Source: an uncultured Gammaproteobacteria bacterium
Lineage (GTDB): Bacteria > Pseudomonadota > Gammaproteobacteria > Steroidobacterales > XN24
NCBI GenBank assembly: GCA_947259915.1
Contig: CAMYOC010000042.1
Location: 1 to 64,000, forward strand
Direction: 5' to 3'
DNA: 64,000 nt
Under the pieces are notes generated by a model, which saw nothing but the letters and a program-made list of their open reading frames with translations, did no database searches and was not told the DNA's origin. Made by a program: the position numbers and the translations under genes. The first letter of the stretch is position 1. Each line of letters starts with the position of its first letter. Positions 51,327 to 60,525 of this stretch are shown piece after piece.

Positions 51327-52224
51327 GCAAAGCCAGACTCCAGCCGACAAGCAACAGACCCAGCGCGATAACACCGGCCGCGCGTTGCACCGAGCGGCTG
51401 CCGAGTCGCTGATAGGGTAGCCGGCTGCACACCCACCCCAACGCCAGCCCCGCCAGAAAGCCGGTCAGATGAGCCACCACGTCGGTGCGTTCGCCACCGG
51501 TGCCGGTATAGGCAAGCAGGGCCACACCGCCGACCAGCGGGCTCCAGCGCCGTATCAGACTCGCACCCGCCGCCACCGCGTGACGATAGCGCAAGGCGTG
51601 AGCGACCAGAATGCCGAGGGCGGCGAAGACTGCGGTCGACGCGCCCAGGGAGGAATGATAGGCCGGCTGCACCAACGCATTGAGCAGATTCCCCAGCGCG
51701 CCAGCCAGCACTATGCTGCACCAGGCGACTCCGCCGCCCAGCGCCTGGGCCGCAAACAGGCCGAACACGGCGCCAAAAGCCAGGTTGGCGCTCAGATGAC
51801 CGGCATCGCCGTGGAGCGTCAGCGCAGTCAGGGTGCGCCACCACTCCCCCGACCGGACCAGCCCCGCACGCATCACACCGGCATCGGTCCAGTCGAGACC
51901 GAACAGCCAGCGATTGGCCGCGATCGCCACGACAATCAGAACCAGCGCGTAAGCGGCGACACCGGGAAGCGCGCCGGACAACACCGGGACACGGACCGGC
52001 CGCGGTTTCGGGCCGCGGGGATTCTCCTCCCGGTAGGCACGCAGCTCCTCCAGCGCCCGCAGCCGGTCCTCGGCCGGCACCAGTAACATCCACCAGCCGT
52101 CACGATAGACGGCCTCCGCCGGGATACCGACCGCGTCCAGCACCAGACGCGCGTCCATGGCCTCGTGACGATGACGGCTGCGGGCGAGGATGGCGAGTTC
52201 GGCAGCGGATGCATCCATATCCAT
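51316..52224 (-). CDS. Rhomboid intramembrane serine protease
   Basis: About 300 residues; several ATGs in the first codons, of which 52218 and 52224 both follow AAGG. A soluble N-terminal part (about 1-80, with AVGIPAEAVYRDGWWMLLVP) resembles a DUF2007-like cap and precedes six or more helices. The rhomboid features are HLSANLAFGAVFGL, nucleophile SLGASTAVFAALG (GxS) and the catalytic His in DVVAHLTGFLAGLALG. It cleaves membrane protein substrates within the bilayer; the substrate is unknown. Confidence 0.9.
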   Translation of the reverse strand: MDMDASAAELAILARSRHRHEAMDARLVLDAVGIPAEAVYRDGWWMLLVPAEDRLRALEELRAYREENPRGPKPRPVRVPVLSGALPGVAAYALVLIVVAIAANRWLFGLDWTDAGVMRAGLVRSGEWWRTLTALTLHGDAGHLSANLAFGAVFGLFAAQALGGGVAWCSIVLAGALGNLLNALVQPAYHSSLGASTAVFAALGILVAHALRYRHAVAAGASLIRRWSPLVGGVALLAYTGTGGERTDVVAHLTGFLAGLALGWVCSRLPYQRLGSRSVQRAAGVIALGLLLVGWSLALLSH

Positions 52225-52280
52225 ACCTTGCGTCAGCACGGATCATCGGGCAATGCCTGCCCGGCGTCGGCACAAGAAAA

Positions 52281-52309
52281 AGCCGGAGCGGTTTGGCGCC
52301 GCTCCGGCT
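52281..52309 (-). terminator. Terminator of the Hsp20 gene
   Basis: AGCCGGAGCGG pairs with CCGCTCCGGCT; on the minus strand the stem is followed by TTTTTCTTG. It lies 46 bases beyond the Hsp20 stop. Confidence 0.88.
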
Positions 52310-52354
52310 CTGGTGCTGGCGGCCTGACCGCCGCGGACAGCACCCTCCTGCGCA

Positions 52355-52858
52355 TCAGGCAACCTTCAAAACGTGCCTCTTCACCTTCTTGGCCTTCGGA
52401 ATCACGATGCTCAACACACCGTCCTTGAGTTCCGCTTTGGCTTTATCGACATCCACGTCGATGGGGAACATCACGGTCCGCTCCAGGGTCCCGTGAGCCA
52501 TCTCGCAGCGATAGAAGCGCTCGGATTTCTCTTCTTCCTTGATCTCGCGATTGACGATGATGCCAAGACCTTCGTCGGTCACGGTGAGTTCGATCTCATC
52601 CTTCTTGACGCCCGGCAGCTCCGCCCGGAGCAGCAGCTCGTCGTCACGATCGATCAGGTCAACCAGCGGGAAGCGCAGATCGACCCGGGATTCGATCTCG
52701 GGCAGCAGCGGCCTTTTCATCGCGAACGGCTCCAGCCAGCCGCGATTGAAGATGTTCTCAAACAGATCCTCCATGCTGTGGCCGAACGGCAACGTCCTGG
52801 AAACCGGAAGCGCAGTTTTGGCAACTTTCTTTGGCAGAATCTCACGTACTGTTGACAT
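52355..52858 (-). CDS. Hsp20/alpha-crystallin small heat shock protein
   Basis: 167 residues from ATG 52858, with GGAGG eight bases upstream. The alpha-crystallin domain runs from about residue 60: RVDLRFPLVDLIDRDDELLL, RAELPGVKKDEIELTV, RCEMAHGTLERTVMFP and KAELKDGVLSIVIPKAKK, with the A-x-x-x-n-G-v-L motif at its end. It binds unfolding proteins as an ATP-independent holdase. Single gene between two hairpin terminators, so independently transcribed. Confidence 0.94.
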   Translation of the reverse strand: MSTVREILPKKVAKTALPVSRTLPFGHSMEDLFENIFNRGWLEPFAMKRPLLPEIESRVDLRFPLVDLIDRDDELLLRAELPGVKKDEIELTVTDEGLGIIVNREIKEEEKSERFYRCEMAHGTLERTVMFPIDVDVDKAKAELKDGVLSIVIPKAKKVKRHVLKVA

Positions 52859-52924
52859 GACATTCACCTCCTCTGTCCTGACGCAATAGCGCCCCTCGGG
52901 GACAATTCCCCGAGCAAGATAAAC

Positions 52925-52950
52925 ATGGGGCCGTTTCGCAACGGCCCCAT
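52925..52950 (-). terminator. Hairpin between lipoprotein gene and Hsp20
   Basis: ATGGGGCCGTT and AACGGCCCCAT form an 11-pair stem around TCGC. On the minus strand it is followed by GTTTATC. It would end the upstream lipoprotein transcript before the Hsp20 gene. Confidence 0.75.
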
Positions 52951-52989
52951 CAGGAAGTTACCTTATTGACAAACGGCCCGGATCGAGCC

Positions 52990-53427
52990 TCAGCGGATGT
53001 CTTCGACCCGCCACACCACCGGCTGCCATTCGTCGAGGCGGTTCGCGGTGAGCTGAGCACCAAGGAAGTAGCGCTTGCCGGCCTCGACCTCGACCTCGAA
53101 GTCTCCAGGCTGCTTGTCGCGCGGCGTGTAGCCGGGTTTGGACAATACGCCGGTGGCGCGTGACAGATCCGCGGTCAATCGCACCTTGTGCACGCCGGGT
53201 TCGACCCTGACCACCTGCTTCCTGCCATGCAGACCGGTGCCGCCCTTGACCTCCCGATCATCCACCTTGGAGACGAACGCCGGATAAATCTTTCCGGATA
53301 TGTCTGAAGCGTTGGTGGAAATGATTGCGTAGTCCACGTCTCCGGCAGTGCTCGAGGCACAGGCCGTGATGACCATCAACACCGTCGCAGCCAGCGCGGT
53401 CGCTCCGATTTTTGACAAATTCCCCAT
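52990..53427 (-). CDS. Small lipoprotein, unknown
   Basis: 145 residues from ATG 53427; GGAGGG lies 8-10 bases upstream, and the long in-frame extension further upstream is Arg-rich and non-coding in appearance. Signal helix ALAATVLMVITAC ends at a lipobox Cys. The mature part (YAIISTNASDISGKIYPAFVS, HGRKQVVRVEPGVHKVRLTAD, DFEVEVEAGKRYFLGAQLTA) is a small beta-sandwich typical of PEGA-like or DUF-type envelope lipoproteins. Function unknown. Confidence 0.8.
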   Translation of the reverse strand: MGNLSKIGATALAATVLMVITACASSTAGDVDYAIISTNASDISGKIYPAFVSKVDDREVKGGTGLHGRKQVVRVEPGVHKVRLTADLSRATGVLSKPGYTPRDKQPGDFEVEVEAGKRYFLGAQLTANRLDEWQPVVWRVEDIR

Positions 53428-53986
53428 GCTTCTGCCCTCCAGGTCCGGCTCGTTGCTGCCCCCGCGCCGAAACGACACGACGGTTCGTCTACAGGGTTCG
53501 ACCCGAAATTCGCCAAAGGGTTCTGCGCCGGGCGCTATCCGGATGTGATGCGGGCCAGATCGCTGATCGCGGGAACCTCCAGGCGGCAGTGCACCTGCAA
53601 TCGCGACAGGGGTCGGCTGGCCTCGGGTGGAGGCGGCCCGGTCGGGCTTGCCGGCGACAGCTGCGCCAGTCCTGTTACGACCGGACCTTACTGTTGTCTC
53701 CCCGTACTTGCCGTGGCTTGTCACGCCGCCTGGAGTTTTACAACTCGCTTTATTATCTATGGGGACCCGATGAGAATTTTTCAATTCGCGGCCATGCAAC
53801 GCGTCCTCTTTCGATCTGATTCCGCATAAGCGATGCGTTCCCCTGACGGCCAGTGGAGACTCCGCGCGCAGCGGTTTGCGATGCGCCCTTGGGCCGCAGG
53901 CCAGCGGCCCAACGTGTTAGAATTCAGGGCTCGGCCACCGGATCGTGACAGGCCGAGGCGACGCGAAAAATCAAGGAGAAGCGCCT
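53428..53986. other. Gene-free region before the cyanophycin operon
   Basis: 559 bases between the lipoprotein start and the cyanophycinase start. Short frames here are Arg/Gly-rich and lack ribosome sites. An AT-richer stretch near 53730-53780 could hold the promoters, but I find no convincing -35/-10 pair. Confidence 0.5.
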
Positions 53987-54805
53987 GTGCCAGCACGGCC
54001 GCCCGAAGGCGCCGACCGCGGATTCATCATCCCGATCGGCGGCGCCGAGAACAAGCTCAACGACCCGCAGATCCTGGAACGCTTTCTGGATCTCTGCGGC
54101 GGCACATCCGCGCATATCGCGATTATCCCCACCGCCTCGGAGCTCGAGGATACGGGCCCTCATTACCAGCGGCTGTTCCACAAGATTGGCGTCAAACACG
54201 CTGAGGTCTTGCCGCTGACGACGCGCGAGGACTGCGAGTCCGGCGATCACCTTGACACCATCGAGGAGGCGGACGGGGTCTTCCTCACCGGCGGCAATCA
54301 GCTGCGCCTGTCCACAACGCTGGGCGGCACGCGACTGTCGCAGGAGCTGCGACGGCAGAATGCCCGCGGCATGCACGTGGCCGGCACCTCGGCCGGCGCC
54401 GCGTTTCTGCCTGAGCACATGATCGCCGGAGGCTATGAAGGCTCGACCCCGAGCCCGGACATGGTGACCCTGGCACCGGGTCTGGGGCTGAGCAATCATG
54501 TCATGGTCGATCAACACTTCCGCCAGCGGGATCGTCTCGGGCGGCTGCTGACGGCGCTGGCCTACAACCCGTTCGCCGTCGGTATCGGTCTGGATGAGGA
54601 TACGGCGGCGTTTATCGGCCCGGACAACCGGTTCGAAGTCGTCGGCAGCGGCGGTCTGACGATCGTCGATCCCTCCGAGATCAGTTACTCGTCCATGGAC
54701 CGGGCCCATCGCCGCGATCCGGTCAGTCTGATCGGCGTCAAGCTGCATATCCTGATCGCCGGTGGCCGGTTCGATCTCAACACCAGGACGGCGACCGCCG
54801 AATAG
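53987..54805 (+). CDS. cphB: Cyanophycinase
   Basis: 272 residues from a GTG at 53987, chosen because AAGGAG lies 8 bases upstream (an earlier GTG at 53945 has none). S51-family serine peptidase: FIIPIGGAENKLND, IAIIPTASELED, GVFLTGGNQLRLST and the nucleophile Ser in HVAGTSAGAAFLPEHM, with DQHFRQRDRLGRLL following. It hydrolyses cyanophycin (multi-L-arginyl-poly-L-aspartate) to beta-Asp-Arg dipeptides. The stop is 17 bases before the synthetase start, so degradation and synthesis genes share a transcript. Confidence 0.94.
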   Translation: MPARPPEGADRGFIIPIGGAENKLNDPQILERFLDLCGGTSAHIAIIPTASELEDTGPHYQRLFHKIGVKHAEVLPLTTREDCESGDHLDTIEEADGVFLTGGNQLRLSTTLGGTRLSQELRRQNARGMHVAGTSAGAAFLPEHMIAGGYEGSTPSPDMVTLAPGLGLSNHVMVDQHFRQRDRLGRLLTALAYNPFAVGIGLDEDTAAFIGPDNRFEVVGSGGLTIVDPSEISYSSMDRAHRRDPVSLIGVKLHILIAGGRFDLNTRTATAE

Positions 54806-54821
54806 GCCGGAGGGCCAGCTC

Positions 54822-57626
54822 ATGCAAGTCATCTCGACAAATGTCTACGGCGGCCCGAACGTATACGCCACTTTTCCGGTCATCCGTCATGTGGTCGATC
54901 TCGGACCACTCGAAGAATGGCCCACACGCCGTCTTGGCGATGATTTTATCGACCGGCTGGTCGAGGCCCTGCCAGGCCTCGCCGAGCACACCTGTTCCTA
55001 CGACACCGCGGGCGGTTTTCTGCGCCGCATGCGCGAGGATGAGGGCACCTGGCTGGGACACGTGCTGGAACACGTGATCCTGGAACTGCAGACCATTGCC
55101 GGATTCCATGTCAGCTTTGGCCGCACCCGGTCAGTGCCAGATCAGCCGGGCCAGTACACCGTGGTGTACCAGTACAAGGACGCGGAGATGGGGCGCGAGG
55201 CGAGCCGCCTGGGTATCGACCTGCTCGGCTTCCTGCTGCCCGCGGAACTACGACCGGAGGGCGCGCCGGACGACGACTGGAATTTTTCGGAGCAGCGCGA
55301 CCGCTTTATCCGTTACGCGCAAAACCGCGCGCTCGGGCCCAGCACCGGCGCGCTGGTGGAGGCGGCGGAAGAACGCGGCGTGCCGTGGATCCGGCTCAAC
55401 CGTTACAGCCTGGTGCAGTTCGGTCACGGCAAGTTCCAGCGGCGGATCCAGGCGACGACGACCGGTAACACCAGCAACATCGCGGTCGATCTGGCCTCGG
55501 ACAAGGAGGAGACCAACGCGCTGCTGCGTGATCTGGGTCTGCCGGTGCCGCAACAGCGCCTGGTGTACAAGGCTGCTGATGCGGTCAGGGCGGCCGAGCG
55601 CATCGGCTATCCGGTAGTGATCAAACCGCTGCGCGGCAACCACGGCCGCGGTGTCTCCATCGGCGTCGGCACGCCCGAGGATGTGGCCGTGGCCTTTGAA
55701 AAGGCGCGCGAACATGGCCGCGCCGTCGTAGTGGAGCAATATGTCAGCGGCTTCGACCATCGTCTGCTTGTGATCGACGGCGAACTGATCGCCGCGGCCA
55801 AACGCGTCCCGGGTCATGTCATCGGGGACGGCAAGCAGTCGGTCGAGGAACTGGTGGAGCAAGTCAACAGTGACCCGCGGCGCGGCGTCGGTCACGAGAA
55901 GGTCCTGACCCGACTCGAGCTGGATCACCAGGCTCTGCGGCTGCTCTCGCAGCGTGGCTACGAGCCGGCTACGGTCCCGCCCGCCGGTGAAGTGATCTAT
56001 CTGCGCTCGACCGGCAATCTGTCTACCGGCGGCACCGCCATCGACGTCACCGACATCATCCATCCGGACAACCGCGACATGGCGATCCGCGCGATCAAGG
56101 GTATCGGGCTGGATATCGGCGGCGTGGATTTCCTGACCGCGGATATCAGCAAATCGTATCGCCAGACCGGTGGCGGCATCTGCGAGGTCAACGCGGGCCC
56201 CGGATTCCGCATGCACGTGGCGCCCAGCGAAGGCACGCCGCGGGACGTAGCCGGCCCGGTGATCGACATGCTGTTCCCGCCGGGCTCGCCAAGCACGGTG
56301 CCGATCGCGGCGATCACTGGCACCAACGGCAAGACGACCACCTCGCGCATGCTTGCGCACATCATCAAGATGGCCGGACATACGGTTGGTCTGGCCAGCA
56401 GCGACGGCGTCTATATCGACGGCAACCTGACGGTCGAAGGCGACATGACCGGCCCCCGTTCAGCGCAGATGATCCTGCGCGACCCGACCATCGACGCGGC
56501 GGTGATGGAGACGGCTCGTGGCGGACTGCTGCGCAGCGGTCTCGGTTTTCCGCAATGCGACGTGGCGGCCTGTATCAATGTCAGCTCGGATCACCTGGGA
56601 CTCAAGGGCATCAACACGCTGGACGAGCTGGCGCTGATAAAACGCATCCCGATCGAGGTGGCCCAGGATACGGCCGTGTTGAATGCCGACAATACCTATT
56701 GCCTGCACATGGCCAGCCACACCGAGGCGCGCACCGTCTGCTATGTGACCATGAACCCGGACCACAGCCTGGTAAAGGAGCATGTCCGGGCCGGCGGGCG
56801 GGCGGTGGTTCTGGAGAAGGCCTTTAGCGGCGACATGATCACGATCTACGACGCCGGCAGCCACATCCCGCTGCTGTGGACACACCTGATCCCGGCAACG
56901 CTGGAGGGCCGCGCCATGCACAACGTGCAGAACGCGATGTTCGCCGCCGGGCTCGGCTTCAGTCTCGGCATCAGTCTGGAAAATATCCGTCAGGGTCTGC
57001 GCACCTTTGACACGACGTTCTTCCAGGCGCCGGGCCGGATGAATATCTTTGACGAGCTGCCGTTCAAGGTGATCCTCGATTACGCCCACAACCCGGCCGC
57101 GGTCAATACGATGAGCGATCTGGCGGACCGGCTCAGCGAGACCGGGCGCAAGATCCTGGTGCTGGCGGCGCCGGGAGACCGGCGCGATGAAGACATACAA
57201 GAAATCGCCCGGGCGGCAGCCGGTCATTTTGATCATTACATCTGCCGGCAGGACGATAGCCTGCGCGGCCGCGACGACGGCGAAGTGCCGGCGAAGTTAC
57301 GGGCCGGGCTGATCGAGGCCGGTGTAGAGGACCAGCAGATCGACACCGTGCCGGACGAGCAACTGGCGGTGCAGACCGCGCTGGCCAGCGCCGCACCCGG
57401 CGATCTGGTGCTCATCTTTGGCGATGCGATCAAGCGCTGCTGGAAACAGATCATCTACTTCAAGCCCGGCGAATCCGCGCCGGCGCCGGTCGGAGCGGAA
57501 ACCGGACGCGGCCAGTTCGAGCCGCTGGAAATGGCGGGCGAAGCGTTTACCCAGACCGGCGGCGTGACCCTGCTGCGGGACGAACGCGGGGTGATGATCG
57601 CGCCCGATCCGGAAGACGCGGACTAG
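54822..57626 (+). CDS. cphA: Cyanophycin synthetase CphA1-type
   Basis: 934 residues from ATG 54822 (GGAGG upstream). N domain about 1-205, with an HxxEH motif (HVLEH, 80-84) as expected for the hydrolytic N-terminal site known in CphA1 enzymes. ATP-grasp domain about 220-480 (YPVVIKPLRGNHGRGVSIGV, EVNAGPGFRMHVAPSEG), which adds Asp to the backbone. Mur-ligase-like domain from about 490, with GTNGKTTT at 500-507 and ILDYAHNPAAV, which adds Arg to the side chain. Size and order match standard CphA. It polymerises Asp and Arg into cytoplasmic storage granules. Confidence 0.96.
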   Translation: MQVISTNVYGGPNVYATFPVIRHVVDLGPLEEWPTRRLGDDFIDRLVEALPGLAEHTCSYDTAGGFLRRMREDEGTWLGHVLEHVILELQTIAGFHVSFGRTRSVPDQPGQYTVVYQYKDAEMGREASRLGIDLLGFLLPAELRPEGAPDDDWNFSEQRDRFIRYAQNRALGPSTGALVEAAEERGVPWIRLNRYSLVQFGHGKFQRRIQATTTGNTSNIAVDLASDKEETNALLRDLGLPVPQQRLVYKAADAVRAAERIGYPVVIKPLRGNHGRGVSIGVGTPEDVAVAFEKAREHGRAVVVEQYVSGFDHRLLVIDGELIAAAKRVPGHVIGDGKQSVEELVEQVNSDPRRGVGHEKVLTRLELDHQALRLLSQRGYEPATVPPAGEVIYLRSTGNLSTGGTAIDVTDIIHPDNRDMAIRAIKGIGLDIGGVDFLTADISKSYRQTGGGICEVNAGPGFRMHVAPSEGTPRDVAGPVIDMLFPPGSPSTVPIAAITGTNGKTTTSRMLAHIIKMAGHTVGLASSDGVYIDGNLTVEGDMTGPRSAQMILRDPTIDAAVMETARGGLLRSGLGFPQCDVAACINVSSDHLGLKGINTLDELALIKRIPIEVAQDTAVLNADNTYCLHMASHTEARTVCYVTMNPDHSLVKEHVRAGGRAVVLEKAFSGDMITIYDAGSHIPLLWTHLIPATLEGRAMHNVQNAMFAAGLGFSLGISLENIRQGLRTFDTTFFQAPGRMNIFDELPFKVILDYAHNPAAVNTMSDLADRLSETGRKILVLAAPGDRRDEDIQEIARAAAGHFDHYICRQDDSLRGRDDGEVPAKLRAGLIEAGVEDQQIDTVPDEQLAVQTALASAAPGDLVLIFGDAIKRCWKQIIYFKPGESAPAPVGAETGRGQFEPLEMAGEAFTQTGGVTLLRDERGVMIAPDPEDAD

Positions 57627-57635
57627 GCGCCCGGT

Positions 57636-59336
57636 GTGACAACACCCGCCGAGCTGCTCGACTCACGCCGACTGACCGGCCCGAATATCCTCGGGCCAAA
57701 GCCCGCCGCGGTGATCGACGTGGCGCTCGCGCCCGCTGACGTCGACGCCTATGTCGATAGCTGGCGCCAGCATGCGGGCACCATGTTGGCGAGCGTCGGC
57801 TGGGACCATGCGGTGTTGCTGGAACGGCGGCTACCGGGCGGCGTCAGTCTCGGCTTCACCGCACCCATCGACGCGCTGTATGCGGCCACCGAGATCAACG
57901 ACTGGGCCCATGAGACCACCGTGGCTACGCTGACCGGCGCAGCGCCGTCCGAGATCAGGGACGACGTGATCCGGCTGCGCGAGTTGATCGAGCAGGAGTC
58001 CAACGCGGCTCTGGTCGCCCTGCACGACGCTGCGCTCGCCCACGGGGTCCCGTTTCTCGCGGATGACGATTATCTGAGCCTGGGTTACGGGGCGCGCAGT
58101 CGGACCTGGGCGGTTGATGCCCTGCCGGCACCGGCTCAGGTCCCCTGGGAGACCCTGGGCTCGATCCCGGTCGGTCTGGTGACCGGCACCAATGGCAAGA
58201 CCACCACCGTGCGGCTGGCCGCCGCTATCGCCCGGGCGGCCGGCATGACCGTGGGCTTTTGCTCGACCGACGGCATCATCGCCGCGGATGAAACAATCGA
58301 TCAGGGTGACTACTCGGGCCCCGGCGGGGCGCGGGCCGTGCTACGGGATCCCCGCGTCCGGTGCGCGATCCTGGAGACCGCCCGCGGCGGACTCCTGCGC
58401 CGCGGCACTGCGATGACCCACGCCGACGCCGCGGTGATCACCAACATCGGCGCCGATCATCTGGATGACTTCGGCGTGCTCGATCTGAAAAACCTGGCGG
58501 ACATCAAGTGGCTGGTGACGGCGGTACTCGGTGGTAGCGGCACGGCAATCCTCAACGCCGAAGACCCACGGCTGGTGGAGCGGGCAGAAAGACTCGAGGG
58601 ACCGGTGATCTGGTTTTCGCTGGACCCTTCTTCCCCGGTGATCGAACGCCATTGCGCGGCGGGCGGCGTGGCCTGGGTGCTGGCCGGGGACCAGCTGACA
58701 CGGCTGGGCGGCGGCAGCCACGAGCCGGTGGTAGCGGCGGCAGAGATCCCGGTCACCCTGCAGGGCGCTGCCCGACACAACATCGCCAACTGTCTGGCGG
58801 CCGCGGGTCTGGCCGACGCCCTCGGGCTCCCGGTGGATGCCATTGCGGCCGGCCTGTGCGCAGCCCAGCCGGACAACAACCCCGGCCGCGCCAATCTGTT
58901 CGAGCTGGCGGGCGCGCGGGTGCTGGTGGATTTCGCGCACAATCCCGACGGGGTGCGGGCGCTGGCAAGCATCGCCGAACGCTTTGGCCAGGGGCGGCGA
59001 TTGGTGATGTTTGGTCAGGCCGGAGACCGCGGCGATGACAGCTTGCGCGAACTGGCGGCGGCGGCCTGGTCGCTGGCACCGGATCGCGTGATCATCAAGG
59101 AGATGCCTCATTACGCCCGCGGCAGGGAGCCCGGAGAGGTGCCCGGCATCCTGCGCGACGCCCTGCTCGCCGCCGGTGCCCGCCCGGAACATATCGATCA
59201 TCAGACGGAGGAGATCGACGGTGTGCGTGAGGCGCTGGCCTGGCTCGAACCGGGCGACCTGGCGATCCTGCTGGTGCACGAGGACATCGCGGGCGTCAGA
59301 TCCGAACTGCTCCGCGCCGGGGCTAACGCGCTCTGA
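57636..59336 (+). CDS. CphA-like Mur ligase paralogue lacking the ATP-grasp domain
   Basis: 566 residues from a GTG ten bases behind the cphA stop. Residues 11-155 align with the CphA N domain at its end: SNAALVALHDAALAHGVPFL, YLSLGYG corresponds to TGALVEAAEERGVPWI, YSLVQFGHG of CphA. Then, instead of ~260 residues of ATP-grasp, the Mur ligase P-loop follows at once (GTNGKTTTVRL, 184-194), with ETARGGLLRRG, NIGADHLDDFG and VLVDFAHNPDGV matching the CphA Mur domain. The HxxEH motif of the N domain is absent. It can be expected to bind ATP and ligate an amino acid, but not to extend the Asp backbone. Confidence 0.85.
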   Translation: MTTPAELLDSRRLTGPNILGPKPAAVIDVALAPADVDAYVDSWRQHAGTMLASVGWDHAVLLERRLPGGVSLGFTAPIDALYAATEINDWAHETTVATLTGAAPSEIRDDVIRLRELIEQESNAALVALHDAALAHGVPFLADDDYLSLGYGARSRTWAVDALPAPAQVPWETLGSIPVGLVTGTNGKTTTVRLAAAIARAAGMTVGFCSTDGIIAADETIDQGDYSGPGGARAVLRDPRVRCAILETARGGLLRRGTAMTHADAAVITNIGADHLDDFGVLDLKNLADIKWLVTAVLGGSGTAILNAEDPRLVERAERLEGPVIWFSLDPSSPVIERHCAAGGVAWVLAGDQLTRLGGGSHEPVVAAAEIPVTLQGAARHNIANCLAAAGLADALGLPVDAIAAGLCAAQPDNNPGRANLFELAGARVLVDFAHNPDGVRALASIAERFGQGRRLVMFGQAGDRGDDSLRELAAAAWSLAPDRVIIKEMPHYARGREPGEVPGILRDALLAAGARPEHIDHQTEEIDGVREALAWLEPGDLAILLVHEDIAGVRSELLRAGANAL

Positions 59337-60522
59337 CCCGGACGTCATCCGTCACGTCATCGCCCGGGTGCACGATGACGCGCTCGTCGGGCGCCAGGCC
59401 ATCCAGGACCTGGACTTCGAGCCCGCTGCGACGGCCGATGTCGACACGGCGCAGTCGCGCGCGTCCATCCTCAACCACGTAGGCGGCCCAATCATTGCCC
59501 TGACGGAACAGCGCGCTGGACGGGGTCTTGAGCACATCGTCGTCCTGCCACAGGATAAACGCAGCTTCGACCCGGTAACCGTCACCGAGCCGCGCCCAGT
59601 CCGCGCGGGGTGAAACGATGTCAGAGATGACGAGCACCCGTTGCTCCTCGACCCCCAGCGCCGAGATCTTGGTAAAACCGGTCGGCTCAATCACCCGCAC
59701 GACGCCGTTTAGCGGTTCGTCGCCGCCCCAACGGTGGAACTCTACCCGGGCGCCGGGTTCGATCTTCACCGCGTCGGCGGAGAGCACGTCTACCTCGACC
59801 TCAAGCGCCGCGGGATCGCCGATCTCGATCAGCGACTGGCCGGAGTCGACCACGCCCTCGCTCTCGCGGATCACCGCCAGTACGCGTCCGTCCACCGGTG
59901 AGCTGACCGCTACCATCTCCTGCGTTCCCTCGCCCGTGGCGGCCCCCGAATAGGCCAACGCGGTCTCGGCGGCCTCCAGCTCGTGCTGCGCGACGTCCAC
60001 GGCAAATTCGGCCGAGCGCAGGTTGGCAGCGGCGGCTCGGGCCCGCGCCCGCGCCCGGTCGAGATCGTCTTCCGAGATCGTGCGGTCAGCACGCAGCTGC
60101 TCTTTCCTGGCCAGTTCGCGGGCGGCGAACTCGGCGTCGGCCCGCGCTGCGGCCACGTTCTGACTCGCGCCAGCCCGTGCCGCGCTGGAAGCCTGCACGC
60201 GTGCCTCGGCCTCGGCACGCCGGCGGGGATCGAGCACATCCGAGCGCAGCGGCTCCAGTTCCAGCAACACATCTCCCTTGCTGACCTGATCCCCCACATC
60301 CAGCTCGATGCGCCGCGCGAACCCCGCTACCGGTGCTGACAACACGTAGCGGTCTATGACTCGCGTGCGACCCTCTTCTTCGACGGTGACGACCAGCGGA
60401 CCCCGGCCGACCACCGCCGTGTCTACCAGAATCGGTCGTGGCATAAAGCCGAAGGTCAGGGCCGCGACAACGAGCAACGCGAACGTCAGCAGAGCAAAGG
60501 TTCTTGCGGAGGGCATGCGCAC
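59323..60522 (-). CDS. HlyD/MacA-like periplasmic adaptor
   Basis: 399 residues. One N-terminal membrane helix (FALLTFALLVVAALTFGFM), first lipoyl half with VDTAVVGRGPLVVTVEEEGRTRV, a helical hairpin (about 105-190, rich in Ala, Glu and Arg), the second lipoyl half (VAVSSPVDGRVLAVIRESEGVV) and beta-barrel and membrane-proximal parts. It links an inner-membrane transporter to an outer-membrane channel or delivers substrate to the periplasm. Last gene of a three-gene minus-strand operon, three bases behind the permease, and tail-overlapping the CphA paralogue by 14 bases. Confidence 0.9.
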   Translation of the reverse strand: MRMPSARTFALLTFALLVVAALTFGFMPRPILVDTAVVGRGPLVVTVEEEGRTRVIDRYVLSAPVAGFARRIELDVGDQVSKGDVLLELEPLRSDVLDPRRRAEAEARVQASSAARAGASQNVAAARADAEFAARELARKEQLRADRTISEDDLDRARARARAAAANLRSAEFAVDVAQHELEAAETALAYSGAATGEGTQEMVAVSSPVDGRVLAVIRESEGVVDSGQSLIEIGDPAALEVEVDVLSADAVKIEPGARVEFHRWGGDEPLNGVVRVIEPTGFTKISALGVEEQRVLVISDIVSPRADWARLGDGYRVEAAFILWQDDDVLKTPSSALFRQGNDWAAYVVEDGRARLRRVDIGRRSGLEVQVLDGLAPDERVIVHPGDDVTDDVRVRAR

Positions 60523-60525
60523 ATC

